A stretch of 64,000 nucleotides of DNA, from assembly GCA_947846985.1 (NCBI GenBank), contig CANTUZ010000005.1:25020389-25084388 (forward strand), read 5' to 3'. This stretch comes from Fratercula arctica. Its lineage: Eukaryota > Chordata > Aves > Charadriiformes > Alcidae. The notes beneath the pieces were generated by a model. That model made no database searches, was not told where the DNA came from, and was given only the letters and a program-made list of their open reading frames with translations. The position numbers and the translations under genes are program-made. Of the stretch, positions 38,601-50,495 are shown piece after piece. Position 1 is the stretch's first letter. Each line of letters starts with the position of its first letter.

Positions 38601-41600
38601 TTTTATTTAGATAAAAGGCTAAATCATTTCTTACCCTGTTCATATATCCTCTGACAATGTGTCAGATTGATACCTCTAAATTAATATCTCTTATCAAAAT
38701 TTCAGAGCAGAGACGATCATTTATTTTGAAAAGTTTAGGGCTATCTGGAGCAATATGCCAGATTGGGATTTTCACAATCATATTCAAAGATCCATCAGAT
38801 TTCACAGGCCAGATCAAGCTGAAGAAACTGGAAAAAGAAAAGAAAACTGCTGTAATGCTCAAAAATAGAAATGAAGAATACATATATAAACTATGATAGA
38901 TATATAACCGTGATCAATTATTGCAATATTAGACCGCTTTCAGTGGCTTCTCTGGCTTTGAAGACCTGCCTTACCTGTGTAGCTATTGCTTAATTGCTTT
39001 CAAGACATACTTTAAAGGATAAAATATTCCCTTTAGAGATAAAGAAAGAAAAACAAGGATAAATCGACATGAAAATTATACTATATGGCCCAAGGGAAAC
39101 CCATTATATTGTAAGCAAATCAATTCCATTTGTTTTCCTTTCCACTGATGTATTTTTAATGCCCTGTAACAGGTATTAAGTGATGGAGAGCATTTGATGC
39201 TACATTTAGCAACCAAAGAAGTCAGATGGCTCAAACGAAGCCAGTCTGAGAGTCAGCGGAGTGGCAGAGGACACAGACACAAGGCATGGGAGTGGAAAGT
39301 AAAAAAGAAGTCATAAATGTCTTTCCATATGTTCTGTCATTTAATTCGATCACAGTACCCTCCAGTGAGTTTAAGATGTTTGAAAATGGCTGAGATAGAA
39401 CACCATGCTGAAGGGCTGCACTAACAGCAAACTAAAAAATATAGATGTGAAAGGGTAGAGAATAGAAATAGTGAGGTAGAGAGCTGTGGAGGAAGGGAAG
39501 ACATTCTTCCTCACACAACACATAATACAGAGAATAAAAGCGGAAGAGGTCACAGAAATAACAGGAAAAAGGGAAGAAAACATCAGGACACTGACAAAGC
39601 AACACACAGTACGTGGAGAATACCATGGGTTGAAAAAAAAAAAAATTGAGTCATAAATTGATTTTACACTACTGGTTTGCATTTCATAGTAAAACCATGA
39701 AAGGACCAAAACCTTACCTGGAATAAATCCGTTAAGGCTGACTTTGATGCAGTTATCTCCAATTTACATTAATAGAAATTATGACCTCAAGGTTTTGGAA
39801 GCGAATTAAGGATTTGCGAATAACTAAATAAGGATGCAGTCAATTTCACTGCAGCCATCATTTGAAAAAAGTTACACCTATGCATTGTCTATGACTTTGT
39901 ACATGCAAAAATACACCATGGTTCCAGTTTTAAAAAAGACAAAGAGCTAATTCCTGACAGGAAAGGGCAGGGGTCATGGCCCTCAAGGACAGACTTCTTT
40001 AAAGGTAGTGATTTTGGTAACTTCTGACTGAGATGTAAATGCAGGAATCACTGAAGACATACCTTGCCTCCTTTCTCTCACTTTAATATGTACTACGCTA
40101 ATTATCTGAAATTAATATAAAAGGGCAGCATGTTCTCAGTCCCCAAAACTGGTGGTGTTGCTACGCAATGAAGGGGAAATTCTAATTGTAGCTGCTCTTG
40201 TCGTACATCAAACCAGAGCAATATTACCATAAACAGCATTATTACCCTTGTGCACCAAAGTCAGTCACAGAACACGGGGGTAAAAAAGACCAACTGTCTA
40301 GAGAGAAGGATCAACCCATAAGGCAGATTTCCTAGTGTTTTGTTCAGTTAAGTTTTCAAATTTTTTCAAGAAGTGGTGCTTCCTGTCGTTCTTGGGAAAG
40401 CTGTTCTTCAATCTGAAAAATCTCACCAGGACACTTTTTTTTTTTTGCATAGAGTGTTAGTATGGTAAGGTTCAAGCTTACAGTGTGTTGCCTACTCATC
40501 ACTGTAACTCCACATGTGCATACTTGTAGTCTTTCAGAGCTGCATCACACAGAAATGACTATTTTAGTCCGCAGTATGAATGACCACATAGAAATAAACT
40601 ATTGCACTGCAAATTCAGTGCAGTTCACTCCTTAATAGCTCTCCCACATGCAAACCATAAAGCCAAAAGATTCTTCTACTCAGCTACTGTCCAGCAAAGT
40701 TATCAGCACCAAAGCTCTTCCCATTATGAAAGCACTGAAATATATTCTTATCAGAGCTTTTCCTAACCTATTTTCCCAGACTGCCTTTTACAAAGATGTT
40801 AATTCTGATTAACAGTAAGTCAATGGCTTTTTAATCAAAGATGGATGGAATCCATAATATCTGCAAAGAGATGGCCAGGTGTTTTACAGTAAATTTACTT
40901 AAAATAAATACCCAAATAATGAAAAAAGAAAAGGTCTTACTCATATCCCTGTAAAACCATACTCTTTCATTTGAATAATAAATTTATTTGTGAAATCCAC
41001 TTTTTTGATACTATTTACTTAGGTTTCTAAATATGCAGGATGTCTTGGTGTCTATTTGCACTTTTTGTAGTGCTTTTCAAAGATCAGTTTTAACTCAGGA
41101 AGAAAAGAAAAAAAATACTGATGAAATTGTGGCAATTTCATATTGTGAAATTTTGAATCACGTTCTTGGTTCAAAATTTGTTGACCAGCTGTTTTAAACT
41201 TTCAGGTGTTTACCTGAGTAACTGTGAACCTTCAGAAGCTTTTCTGGTCTATAATTTGAAAGTGATAGATGCGGGGTGTAAAGCATTTGAATCTATTCCA
41301 AAGCATTGTGTTTAAACTGACTGTTTTCCAAACCCAGGTGTTCTGATCACACATGGGCGAGAATATACAAGGCAATAAATGTATCTTCCATCTGCTGCTA
41401 CTGCCTGCCTGCCTACCCCAAAAACCATACAGAATTGCAGTATTGTTTCCCCCTGGGTAATAATATAAGTTAAGGTTCTCATGGAGTAAAAAGTTTTCAC
41501 AAATGCTAGATGTGGATCCTTTCATCACTTAGATTTTTCAAGGCAGAGTCCTGGACTGAATAAATGAATGATAAGTAAAACACATCTTTTATGAGCTTAT

Positions 41601-41740
41601 ATGGCAATAAATGTTAAATAATATGCTGTCATATGTAACCAAATTTCATCTTATTTAGCTGTGCTTTGCCCTATCCTAAGTAGTTTTTTATGCTTATGCA
41701 CCAAGGAGCTATTCAAAGTGTTTTCACTATGAGGACTACC

Positions 41741-41920
41741 AAGCGGTAGAGCAGGTTACTCAGAGAGGCGGTGCAGTCTCAACTTCGGAGTTTTTCAAGT
41801 CCTGACAGGACAAAGCCCTGAGCAACCTCGTCTGTCCTCATAGCTGACCCTGCTTTGAGCAGGAAGGTGAGCTAGAGACCTTATGAGGTCCCTTCCAACC
41901 TGAATACTTTATCAATTCTG
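41741..41920 (+). mobile_element. CR1 LINE 3' end fragment
   Basis: Plus-strand CR1 3' terminus: a 'cagagaggcggtgcagtctc' block, 'ggacaaagccctgagcaacct', then 'tcatagctgaccctgctttg' and 'gaggtcccttccaacctgaa', closing with worn octamer repeats ('tttatcaattctg'). It is 5'-truncated and belongs to a CR1 subtype whose 3' region differs from the copy at 57.1 kb. Confidence 0.92.
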
Positions 41921-44900
41921 GGAACCTGTGAATTGTCAATTATGCAATGCACACATTTGTTGTAAAAATTCTGGATTTAGTCAAATCACCTGTTCCTTGT
42001 TGAACCAAATGAGCTATCTGAAAGTCAGTATAAGCTAGCATTCAACATCTTGCATGATTGAAAGTGTGGTCAAGATTTAGAGCTACCTTCAGTATTCAAT
42101 ATACATTGGCTTACCACGGCAGCTACCCTTACTTCTATTTTTGATTTGCTGTGCTAGATTGGTAACATGATACTTGCTTTGGATTCTGTTGTGAGGTAAA
42201 GAGTTAGTGAAGAAACTCAAGATCTAGAACTGTTAGAGACAACCAGGTCAAAATTACCTTTATGAAAGAAAAAGTCACTGCATATCCATTAAAAGGAAGA
42301 GTTTGAGTGATTCTTACTCAGAAAGCCATTTCTTTTAAGCCAACATAATGTTTACCCTCTATTCATTAATTCCTTCCACTTTATAATTAAGATCCATCCC
42401 CAGACAAAATTTCTCCAGTGAAGGATAGAGATGCATTTGTATGAAGTGTACTGTGAGTAATGAAAAGATTTAACTATCTACGGCTGACACAATAGTATTT
42501 TAATTTGACCTAAAAATCACATAAGAACACAGCATACAAAGTCCGTTCCCCTCTCATGTCTGCTCTTTATCAGAAGTGGGGGGGGCGGGAAATATCCAAT
42601 AGAATGGTCAGAAATCTTCTCTTCTCATGTATAGTAGGACTTTCTCTTAATGTGTCCCAGAAGATTAACTGAAACAATTCATAGATGTTTAATTACTTGA
42701 ACAACTTGCCTTCCTCCTCTTCCATTTGATGAATATTAACTATTTCAGTGTCTCACTTGTCCTGATATCATATATCAGCCCACAGTCAAATGCTCCAAAA
42801 CAGGAAACAATCTAATAAAAAAGTTCAGCCAACAAAATTCCCAAAGATATGAAATCATTTGCTAAAAGTGATGAATAATTTTTCTTCTTGCTGAATGCAG
42901 TTTTCATTCTTAATACATTCAAAATTTATGTACATAAATTAGTCTTAATGGGAACTAATTATTTTTTTACCAATTGTTCTTTTTCATTAGGTGGAAAAAA
43001 TATAGTTTACAATGAAGGACTGCCCCCCACCTCTATTCAGTAAATCACTTGTATACACTGTGCATTTGGACATATTTATTCCAAATAATGTGTCAACAAT
43101 CCATAAATAACTTCTATCTTGGACCACCTAACAATAAAAAAGGAAATTTTATCAAAGACATGTTTCATAATCAAGTCAAGATTTACTCTTTCAACAAGTG
43201 TCACTGTCTCCTCCATATAATTTTTTCTTCCGATTTTGTCCTTGCAATCACCCAAATATTTCGATAAAACACAGTTATTTGGATGACCAAGCTTCATATC
43301 TTTCCTAAAGGTAAGGTTTCTAAAGTCAACTCTTTTGAGAATTAGAATAAATCTAAAAAGATGAACACATTACATATTTTTGAAAATCGATGATTGAACA
43401 GTACAGTTAAGTTAAAGTGCCTCATGTTGCCACAAGCTCTTTATTCATTTGTCTGAGGAACACTGCAGAATGCTGTCAGTTACGTGTCTTTATCGGAGCG
43501 ATGTAGAGGTCAGTTAGTAAAGGAGAGGAATGTTTGGGTAAACCATTTTACACGTTTCAAGCCCTTTGATCTCCTTAGGGAGAGGCTAAAGATCTGTATA
43601 ATATGCCAATACCGAGGCTGAATGGTGAAGCACAGAGGACAATTGCAACTAACAGGAGTGTAAAAGTGAAAGTGGTGATTTGAAGCATTTATGGGCACTG
43701 ATAAAGTGGCAGCTTTTTCATGCTAGCCAGAGCATGAAAACATTATTCCAGAATCCACTGCTATCTCACAATTGGGAAATTTGAGGTTATGTGAGGAAGA
43801 ACTTTAGATGTATATGTGTGTATATATATTGTTCTTTTTTTTGCTACTTCATTTCTTTATATTGTCTGGATTCAGCAAATAAGGAAAGACATCAGCTTTT
43901 TTACTTGATTTTATTTTATTGTTCAAAACAAGTTTAAAAAAAGCCCAACAAGGTAAATAGAAGCAATTAGATATAACTACATAGGTATAACTAGATAGGA
44001 AAACTCTTTACAGACCCTTCACATCATATCAGCTTTATTCTGTCTTTCCTTTCTCTTCATAACCCTCTTTTGTCTCCAAGAACATACTCAAGCCATAGTA
44101 TTTTAGCACTTCTCATCTTGTCCATATAATTCAATAATATTCAACCAACTAGCTCGTACTTATCCTTCGAATGCAACTACTGGACACATTATATAGCCTT
44201 ACTTTGTTTCCTAAAATGTTTGGAGCTTTTTGACCTTTGGAGAGAGAATCAGAGACAGGATGCCTAGAGAGAGAACCTAATTTTGTAGGTCAACCTATGT
44301 CTTGATGCTGCAACTCACCTTTCTAATTGCTGCAAAGTCCAAATGGTTGGTCCTGGTCCATTGCTACCTTTTATTAACATACTGTACTTTAACAATGTTA
44401 CCGTATATTTGTTCACTTCTTCCCTAACACTAAGAAAATCTGTGGGCATCACATTGCAATATCCTGAAGCGGTTTGCCATGAAATATTCCCATGGTGTGC
44501 AATCAGTTGCTTCTATAAATAGATAGAACTACAAAAATCAAGGAATGACACCATACCAATTAAAATTCAGCACATGCTAAATCTGTTCCCCCCTCTGAAG
44601 TTTACTTGGTTCAGAGTGTTTCTACAGCAGACGTAGTACTAGATGATTAATACATCAACCTTGCAGCATGAGAATTGGTTTAGTTATGAAATACATGAAA
44701 ATTATACAAATGTTTCTGCCTTAACCTCTTCATTTAACATTTCTCCATATGGCAGATGAGCCACAAAATCTGGTGCAACGATTCTGAATTATTGATATAT
44801 TCCATTCCAGAAATGGAATTTGTAGCAGGTGGGTTTGAAAGTCAAGGAAACATGAGGAAAGCAAGTTAAATGTATACTGTACATACCATATAATGCCAGT

Positions 44901-45499
44901 TCCCAGCACTTATGCTGGAGCAAAGTTCATAAACATCTATTAGTGAGTGATCAATAAAATCACAGAAACAACCCTAAACAAACCTTTAAAAAGGAAAGCT
45001 TGTGGACAAAGAATATTGAAAAAAGGGGAAAAAAAAGACAGTTAATGCATTCTATTTGAAGAAATCCAAGTGCAGAAAAAAATGCCAGAGGACTCAATTA
45101 ATACAGCTTCTGACAATTTTTACAAAACACTGGAAGATCTCTTCTATACCAGAAAAAAACTTACCAAACCAGGAGAGTCTAAAGCTCTCTTCTTTCTTTA
45201 ATACTGCTCTCAAAGTTATGTTTGTGATAAATTTACCTTCGCAAACCAAAACATAAATCTTCAAAGTATTACAAAGTCAAAACATATGGAAAGCTAATTC
45301 ACAGCTCTCATCTTGTTGACATCACACACCAAGATCAATCTGACCAGCTTTTAGATAAGGTATTCATGGCACCTAAGTTCGGTTCTTGCTCTGATTTGCC
45401 CTCTTGAGCAAACTTTTTTCTAGTTATTCATGCAGCCTTCAAAAACTAGTCAAGCCTTGAACTCCCAGATGCATATCACGTTTCAAGTATCCCACGATA
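41921..45499. other. Unique sequence, no gene seen
   Basis: No gene is supported. The stretch 43420-43780 is of higher complexity and includes a perfect 10-bp-stem hairpin at 43715-43740; it could be a conserved non-coding element. The remainder is AT-rich without recognisable repeats. Confidence 0.55.
43715..43740. repeat. Perfect 10-bp inverted repeat, 6-base loop
   Basis: TTTTCATGCT and AGCATGAAAA flank AGCCAG. The stem is too short for a microRNA precursor, and I see no extension of pairing outside it. Confidence 0.8.
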
Positions 45500-46322
45500 T
45501 GTGAAAAGTCATGGCAGTCAGGTGAAGTCCCCGGTGACTGGGAAAAGGGAAACATTGCACCCATTTTTAAAAAGGGTAGGAACGAAGCCCCTGGGAACTA
45601 CACACCTGTAGTAACTGTAGTGTGTAACTACACACAAGGACTCGGGGGTACCGGTAGATGAAAAGCTGGACATGAGCCAGCAATGTACACTCGCAGTCCA
45701 GAAAGCCAACTACATCCTGGTCTGCATCAAAAGAAGTGTGGCCAGCAGGTCAAGGGAGGTGATTCTGCCCCTCAGCTCTGCTCTGGTGAGACCCCACCTG
45801 GAGTACTGTGTCCAGGTCTGGAGCCCTCAGTGCAGGAAAGACATGGACCTGTTGGAGCAGGTCCCGAGGAAGGCCACGAGAATGATCAGAGGGATAGAAC
45901 ATCTCTCCTGTGAGATGGACTGGGGGGCTGAGAGAGCTGGGGCTGTTCAGCTTGGAGAAAAGAGGGCTCTGTGGAGACCTTGTTGCAGCTTTTCAGTACT
46001 TAAAAGGGACTTAGAAGAAAGATGGGGATAGACATTTTAGCAGGGCCTGTTGTGATAGGACAAGGGCTAATGGTTTTAAAACAAAGGAGAGCAGATTCAG
46101 ACTAGATATAAGGAAGCAATTTTTTACAATGAAGGTGGTGAAACGCTGGAACATGTTGCCCAGAGAGGTGGTAGATCCCCCATCCCTGGAAACATTCAAG
46201 GTCAGGTTTAACAAGGCTCTGAGCAGCCTGATGTAGTTGAAGATGTCCCTGCTCATTGCAGGGGGATGAAGCAGATGATGTTTAAAAGTGCCTTCCAACC
46301 CAAACTACTCTATGATTATATG
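45500..46322 (+). mobile_element. CR1 LINE with internal deletion (RT start joined to ORF2 end and 3' region)
   Basis: Two parts of CR1 in the same orientation. Part one (45500-45605) encodes the RT start region (readable as EKSWQSGEVPGDW then NIAPIFKKGR and PGNY). Part two (about 45636-46322) encodes the ORF2 C-terminal region (KLDMSQQ, then [13 protein letters not shown], then RPHLEYC) and runs through the 3' non-coding region to 'ccttccaacccaaactac' and the terminal octamers near 46322. The core of the RT, including its catalytic aspartates, is missing. The junction carries a 10-base direct repeat, AACTACACAC, at 45596-45605 and 45626-45635, with odd filler between. Open frames remain over 119 codons but the enzyme is incomplete, so this is a dead copy of fairly low divergence. 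Confidence 0.9.
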
Positions 46323-46794
46323 ATATTTTAAGTATGCAGCACTTATCATTGCAGCACCCAAAGATAGGCTTGAGTGAGAAAGCAAGTCAGCACTTGTAGC
46401 TTTATTTTCACTCCAGAACACTTTGCCATCTTCAAATCTAGTTTCACACGAAGAAAAATAGTTATAGGTATTAATCTCACATATGAATTATGATTGCGAA
46501 TACGTACTTTTGAGTGAAATGTAAGATTCAACATGGGAAGAAGCTTCAGGCTGAAGCAATTCTTTTTTATATATTGTAGCTGGAGCCAGCTTTGCTTGAG
46601 AAGGCAAGCTGATTGTATGGCAGTCAGTCCTGAAAAAAAGTAGACATCTGCGTCTGTCAATCTGTACATAAGAGTCAGAAAGCAGCACAACCAAGTCGTG
46701 AAAACAGGGGACGAAGTTATGAGAAAACTTTATTTTCGTTACATCCAACCTCCTTCTACCCTGTAGTGTCCTAGCTGACCTCTGATAGCAGCAC
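46323..46794. other. Unique sequence between two CR1 pieces, no gene seen
   Basis: No feature recognised; overlapping minus-strand frames of 86 and 114 codons show no domain. Confidence 0.6.
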
Positions 46795-46960
46795 TGATGT
46801 AGCTTTCACAGCCTCCCTCAGGAGTTTAGCCATTTGCCCCGTACAGTTCAAAATCTTTTCTTAATGTCTAGCCTAAACATTTCCTTCCTTAGCCTCAGGT
46901 CACTGATCCTTGTCCTACATCTTCTGAGACTGTGAATAATTCCCTGCTTTCAATTTCCAC
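46795..46960 (-). mobile_element. Old CR1-type LINE fragment
   Basis: The plus strand shows worn forms of the CR1 3' region complement: 'cacagcctccctcaggag', then 'ttcttaatgtctagcctaaac', then 'gatccttgtcctacatcttc'. The order fits a minus-strand copy of an older CR1 subtype. Ends are vague and the identification rests on three short blocks. Confidence 0.6.
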
Positions 46961-47343
46961 TGCTGTATTGAAGGCATGAGACTGACTGCAAAAAAAAGAC
47001 AGCAAAAGAGAGGAAAAAAAGGCCTCCCTAGTCTAAAAAAACCCTCAGGTCTCCCACAGACTGTGAGTTACAATAGGATTATCAAGGTTTTTAACCTGCA
47101 AGTTTTATCAAAAAGTTATAAAGAGGTCCAACCTATTGTATAGTACTATTAAGGTAGCACTACCCTGGATTAAACAAAAATAATCAATAGACTGGGCCTG
47201 TCAAGCACTGACAAGGAGCCTTTTCCTCACTCTTTCTCTTTCTGCTTACTGGACGGGAGCCACCCAGCACAATATACTGTAGCCTAAAAGAGTTTTTAAT
47301 GAAAAATTCTTGCAATGTAAGCTTGAGCATTGCTGTTAAGGCT

Positions 47344-47370
47344 AAAAAAAAAAAAAAAAAAAAAAAAAAA
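47344..47370 (+). repeat. Poly(A) run, 27 A
   Basis: Uninterrupted run of 27 A followed by GAGAGAATAA. Confidence 0.92.
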
Positions 47371-48123
47371 GAGAGAATAAAGTACTCTGTCATAAATTTA
47401 TGTGAGGCAATTAAAATGCATTTCCACATTGTATAAACAGATGACAAACTGCTTGTTTCAAAAAATAACACAGGGATGAATTGAACTACAGAGTTTAGAG
47501 AATTAACCACTTGCATTGGGATGCCAAGGGCTATGGAAATCTGAGTCAGACCACAGAGGTAATGAACCGCTAGACATACTTCATTATTCATAACACTGGA
47601 CTTGCAGTGGGGCAAACAGTGTAAAACACAGATCACTAGTACCCAACTTATCACTACCACCCATCCCCCTAATAAAACCCTACCAAACCTAACCAAAAAA
47701 ATCCACAACCTCACACATTGGATTAAAATTAATCATTATTAGCTATTTACTCAACATTTTACTTGAAAAGTTTAATCTATTGCAAAACTCTGCCAAGTAT
47801 TTGAAACAACAAAGAAAGTAACCATCCCCAAACTGAAATTAAATCCCAAAGCAACTGAGGAGTACATAAGAAGAAATTCTGTATATATTTTAGATACATC
47901 TCCTCATTTATCAGGTCTCTTCATAGACAATTGTGCTTCTGGTGTTCATGAGATATTGCCTTAGCCCATCCCAACATGGGCACCTTACCAAGGATGAGTT
48001 GAATTTAACAGGACTGTTTTGGATCTTACATAAGAGGTTTCCCATTTTAATATGGATCCTATCCACCTCCATATATACCAGTGACACCAAAGAGAAAAAT
48101 CAACTTCACTTCTTTCTAAGATG

Positions 48124-48145
48124 AATATGGTTAATTAACCATATT
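48124..48145. repeat. 22-bp perfect palindrome
   Basis: AATATGGTTAA (48124-48134) is followed with no spacer by its exact reverse complement. The centre is GGTTAATTAACC, which resembles the HNF1-type palindromic site (GTTAATNATTAAC) without its central base. The match is suggestive only. Confidence 0.9.
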
Positions 48146-50474
48146 GAAACCTCTTTTTGATAGATTCTCAGTTAAGGTGAGTAGGATAGACACTGTAATG
48201 CACAAATTAAGCCTGTATTCTAGAAATTTTTTCTCTCCTCTAGTTATTTAGACATAGCTTTATTTTGGTTTGTTTGTTGTTGCTTTTTGGTTTGTGTTTA
48301 AGTTCCAGTTTGGAGAGATGGAACGTTTTGAAAAAAAATACAGATTACACTGAGCATATGGGAACATATTCTGCATCCAGCTTTCCTCGTGCACCTCTGC
48401 CTCACACCAATAATGGGTATAAGAGACAGCTGGATGTAGTTCACTGTTTTCTCCAGTGAGAAAGGATGGAAGTAACATTACCTGAAAATCAACTTTCTTC
48501 TGATGCCCAAAAAGCAAAGAGGAAACCTTCCGCTGACATGTGATGTGAAAGCCTGATCACAAGTGAATTGTTCTCAGGCATTTCTTTCCACTCCTGTTGC
48601 ACTCGGCCTGTAATAGCTGACCACAATGACATCACCAGTCGTGGAAACTGATGAAGCAGCTAACATAACATTCCCTAAAGCAGTGTAAACATTGATGGAT
48701 GCTCCAAAGGATCTTTTACATTTGCTAGCCTGAGATCTGTTTTATTACATTGACAAGGGTGACCTTTAAAATAATGTATTTGCTATAAAAACAAAAGGGA
48801 AGGAAACTCTTTATAACCTGAATTTATTACCTATAAAATCACTTCCCAGCAAGAAGCCTGATTACAATCAAAATATCCTACCAAAATGAAACAGTTTACC
48901 TGTGATCAAATTAATGTGGTAGTAAAATCACAATTATGGGCAAAAACACATTCAAGGTTTGTGGTCTTGTCTGTAAAATCTGCATGGAAACTAACGTTCA
49001 GTGATGTGTAGCACATATGGGTAAGCAGATGGCTAAAAAATTATTTTTAAAATCAGAACTTTTGCTGACAAAATACAGAATTGGTAGAGTATGATCAGAA
49101 AGCTAAGAAGGTATTTATGGGACAGTAAGCACATGTGGAGTTGTTGGATTCCTCCTTACTAAACAGAAGATAAAACAGACCATTGTGCACTGGGTAATAG
49201 AGAGTCAATGTTTTTAGCAAGTACACCTTCCAATATGTTGACAAGTTCAATTTGGGGAATATATTTGTTTTGTGTTGGGTGGTTTTTGGCTGATTTTTAC
49301 CAGGAAAATATTTCTAGGTCAGGACACCTAAAAGCCTGAGTTATCACAGCTTTGCTTTTTTGATAACTTCTAGTCTAAACTAAAAGTTAAAAGAAGTACA
49401 GAGTCAGACAGCACTCTGTTTAAAGTAGGATTTTATGAATAAATTTGAAGAAAAATTCACATTAACTTCTAACCTAAAGTAGAGATTTTTAAGACTTCAG
49501 GTTTTCAGCTATTTCCCCTTGCTTTCAGATGTCTGCTTTTTTGGATCACAGCCATGACTTCTGTAAGAAAGCTTCGATCTGAGATACAACTAGTGGAACC
49601 TCAATCCAGGTGTCATGCAAGAACATGGCTATATACCCTAGAGGCTTTTTACAATAAAAGCTGGGCTAAGTTGAACAATCGCATCCTCTTATTTGGAGTG
49701 CCATTTTGTCCCATAATTGAAAGCAAAAATATTTGTAGTCCCACATTTGAAAGAAGAGACAGACAGACACAACTTGAAAAAGAAGAAATGTTTGTAGAGG
49801 GAACTGTATTTACAGTTTATGGAAATTGTATAAACGCATATAGAAACAGACAGGATCTGAGCTGGAGGATAACCTGAAATAGTGCTTCAGGGGCAGAGTA
49901 GGAGGTTAAAGAAACTTAATCTACTCTTCTCCCTTCATGTTTTCTGTACCATTTCAGTGTACTTCTCAGAAGGAAGCACTGAGCCATCTTATCTCCTAAC
50001 TGTTCATTAATTGTATTTCTGAAAGATGTTTCCTTTCCAGTATTTTTATTTTTTATTCAAATATCTTCTTCCACTAGTGTCTCTCTAGTCTGTCTAAACA
50101 TATATTAGCTCATTAACAATTGGGGAAGCTTCTGGTAACATTGATTTCATAACAGTACAACACAAAAAGTGAAACCCAGCTCCAATGGTGTTGTAAATTA
50201 AACTATATTATATCACCTGTTTCAGATTCTACTTGTGTTTGAGAAAGGGTCTCTCAGGATCTACCTGATGCCTACCACTGAATGGTGGAAGTGGTGGTCA
50301 CTGCAGCTTGAATTTCTTGTAGCAGTTCCATCCTTTTTACCTCTGGTGATACCCCTATCTCTCTCTAACACATCATTTTCTCCTCTATGTGCTGGTATAA
50401 TTTGTTGAAAGGATAACTGTCATTTATTCTGTAAGGACAAATAAATCTGTTTTGGATTACTTGTCTTGCTTGTC

Positions 50475-50495
50475 TTTTTTTTTTTTTTTTTTTTT
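50475..50495 (+). repeat. Poly(T) run, 21 T
   Basis: Uninterrupted run of 21 T after CTTGCTTGTC. Confidence 0.9.

Larger units (their letters stand above)
27241..41740. other. Long unique stretch, no gene seen
   Basis: About 14.5 kb with no supported gene, LTR or clear LINE. It holds a run of 21 T at 32471-32491, A/G-rich low-complexity sequence near 28963-29018, a diverged local duplication (35141-35200 and 35570-35632), and several stretches with somewhat higher complexity that might be conserved elements or unrecognised exons (30850-31090, 31780-32060, 33650-33900, 34380-34700). Open frames of 90-127 codons at 27.3-27.8 kb and 38-39.7 kb have no recognisable features. Confidence 0.5.

Noticed and set aside
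39371..39709. 112-codon minus-strand Phe/Ser-rich frame
   Set aside because: Composition typical of A-rich DNA read on the opposite strand; nothing recognisable.
47184..47714. 176-codon minus-strand hydrophobic frame
   Set aside because: It crosses a 27-base poly(A) run read as polyphenylalanine and shows no conserved domain; its size comes from AT-rich composition.
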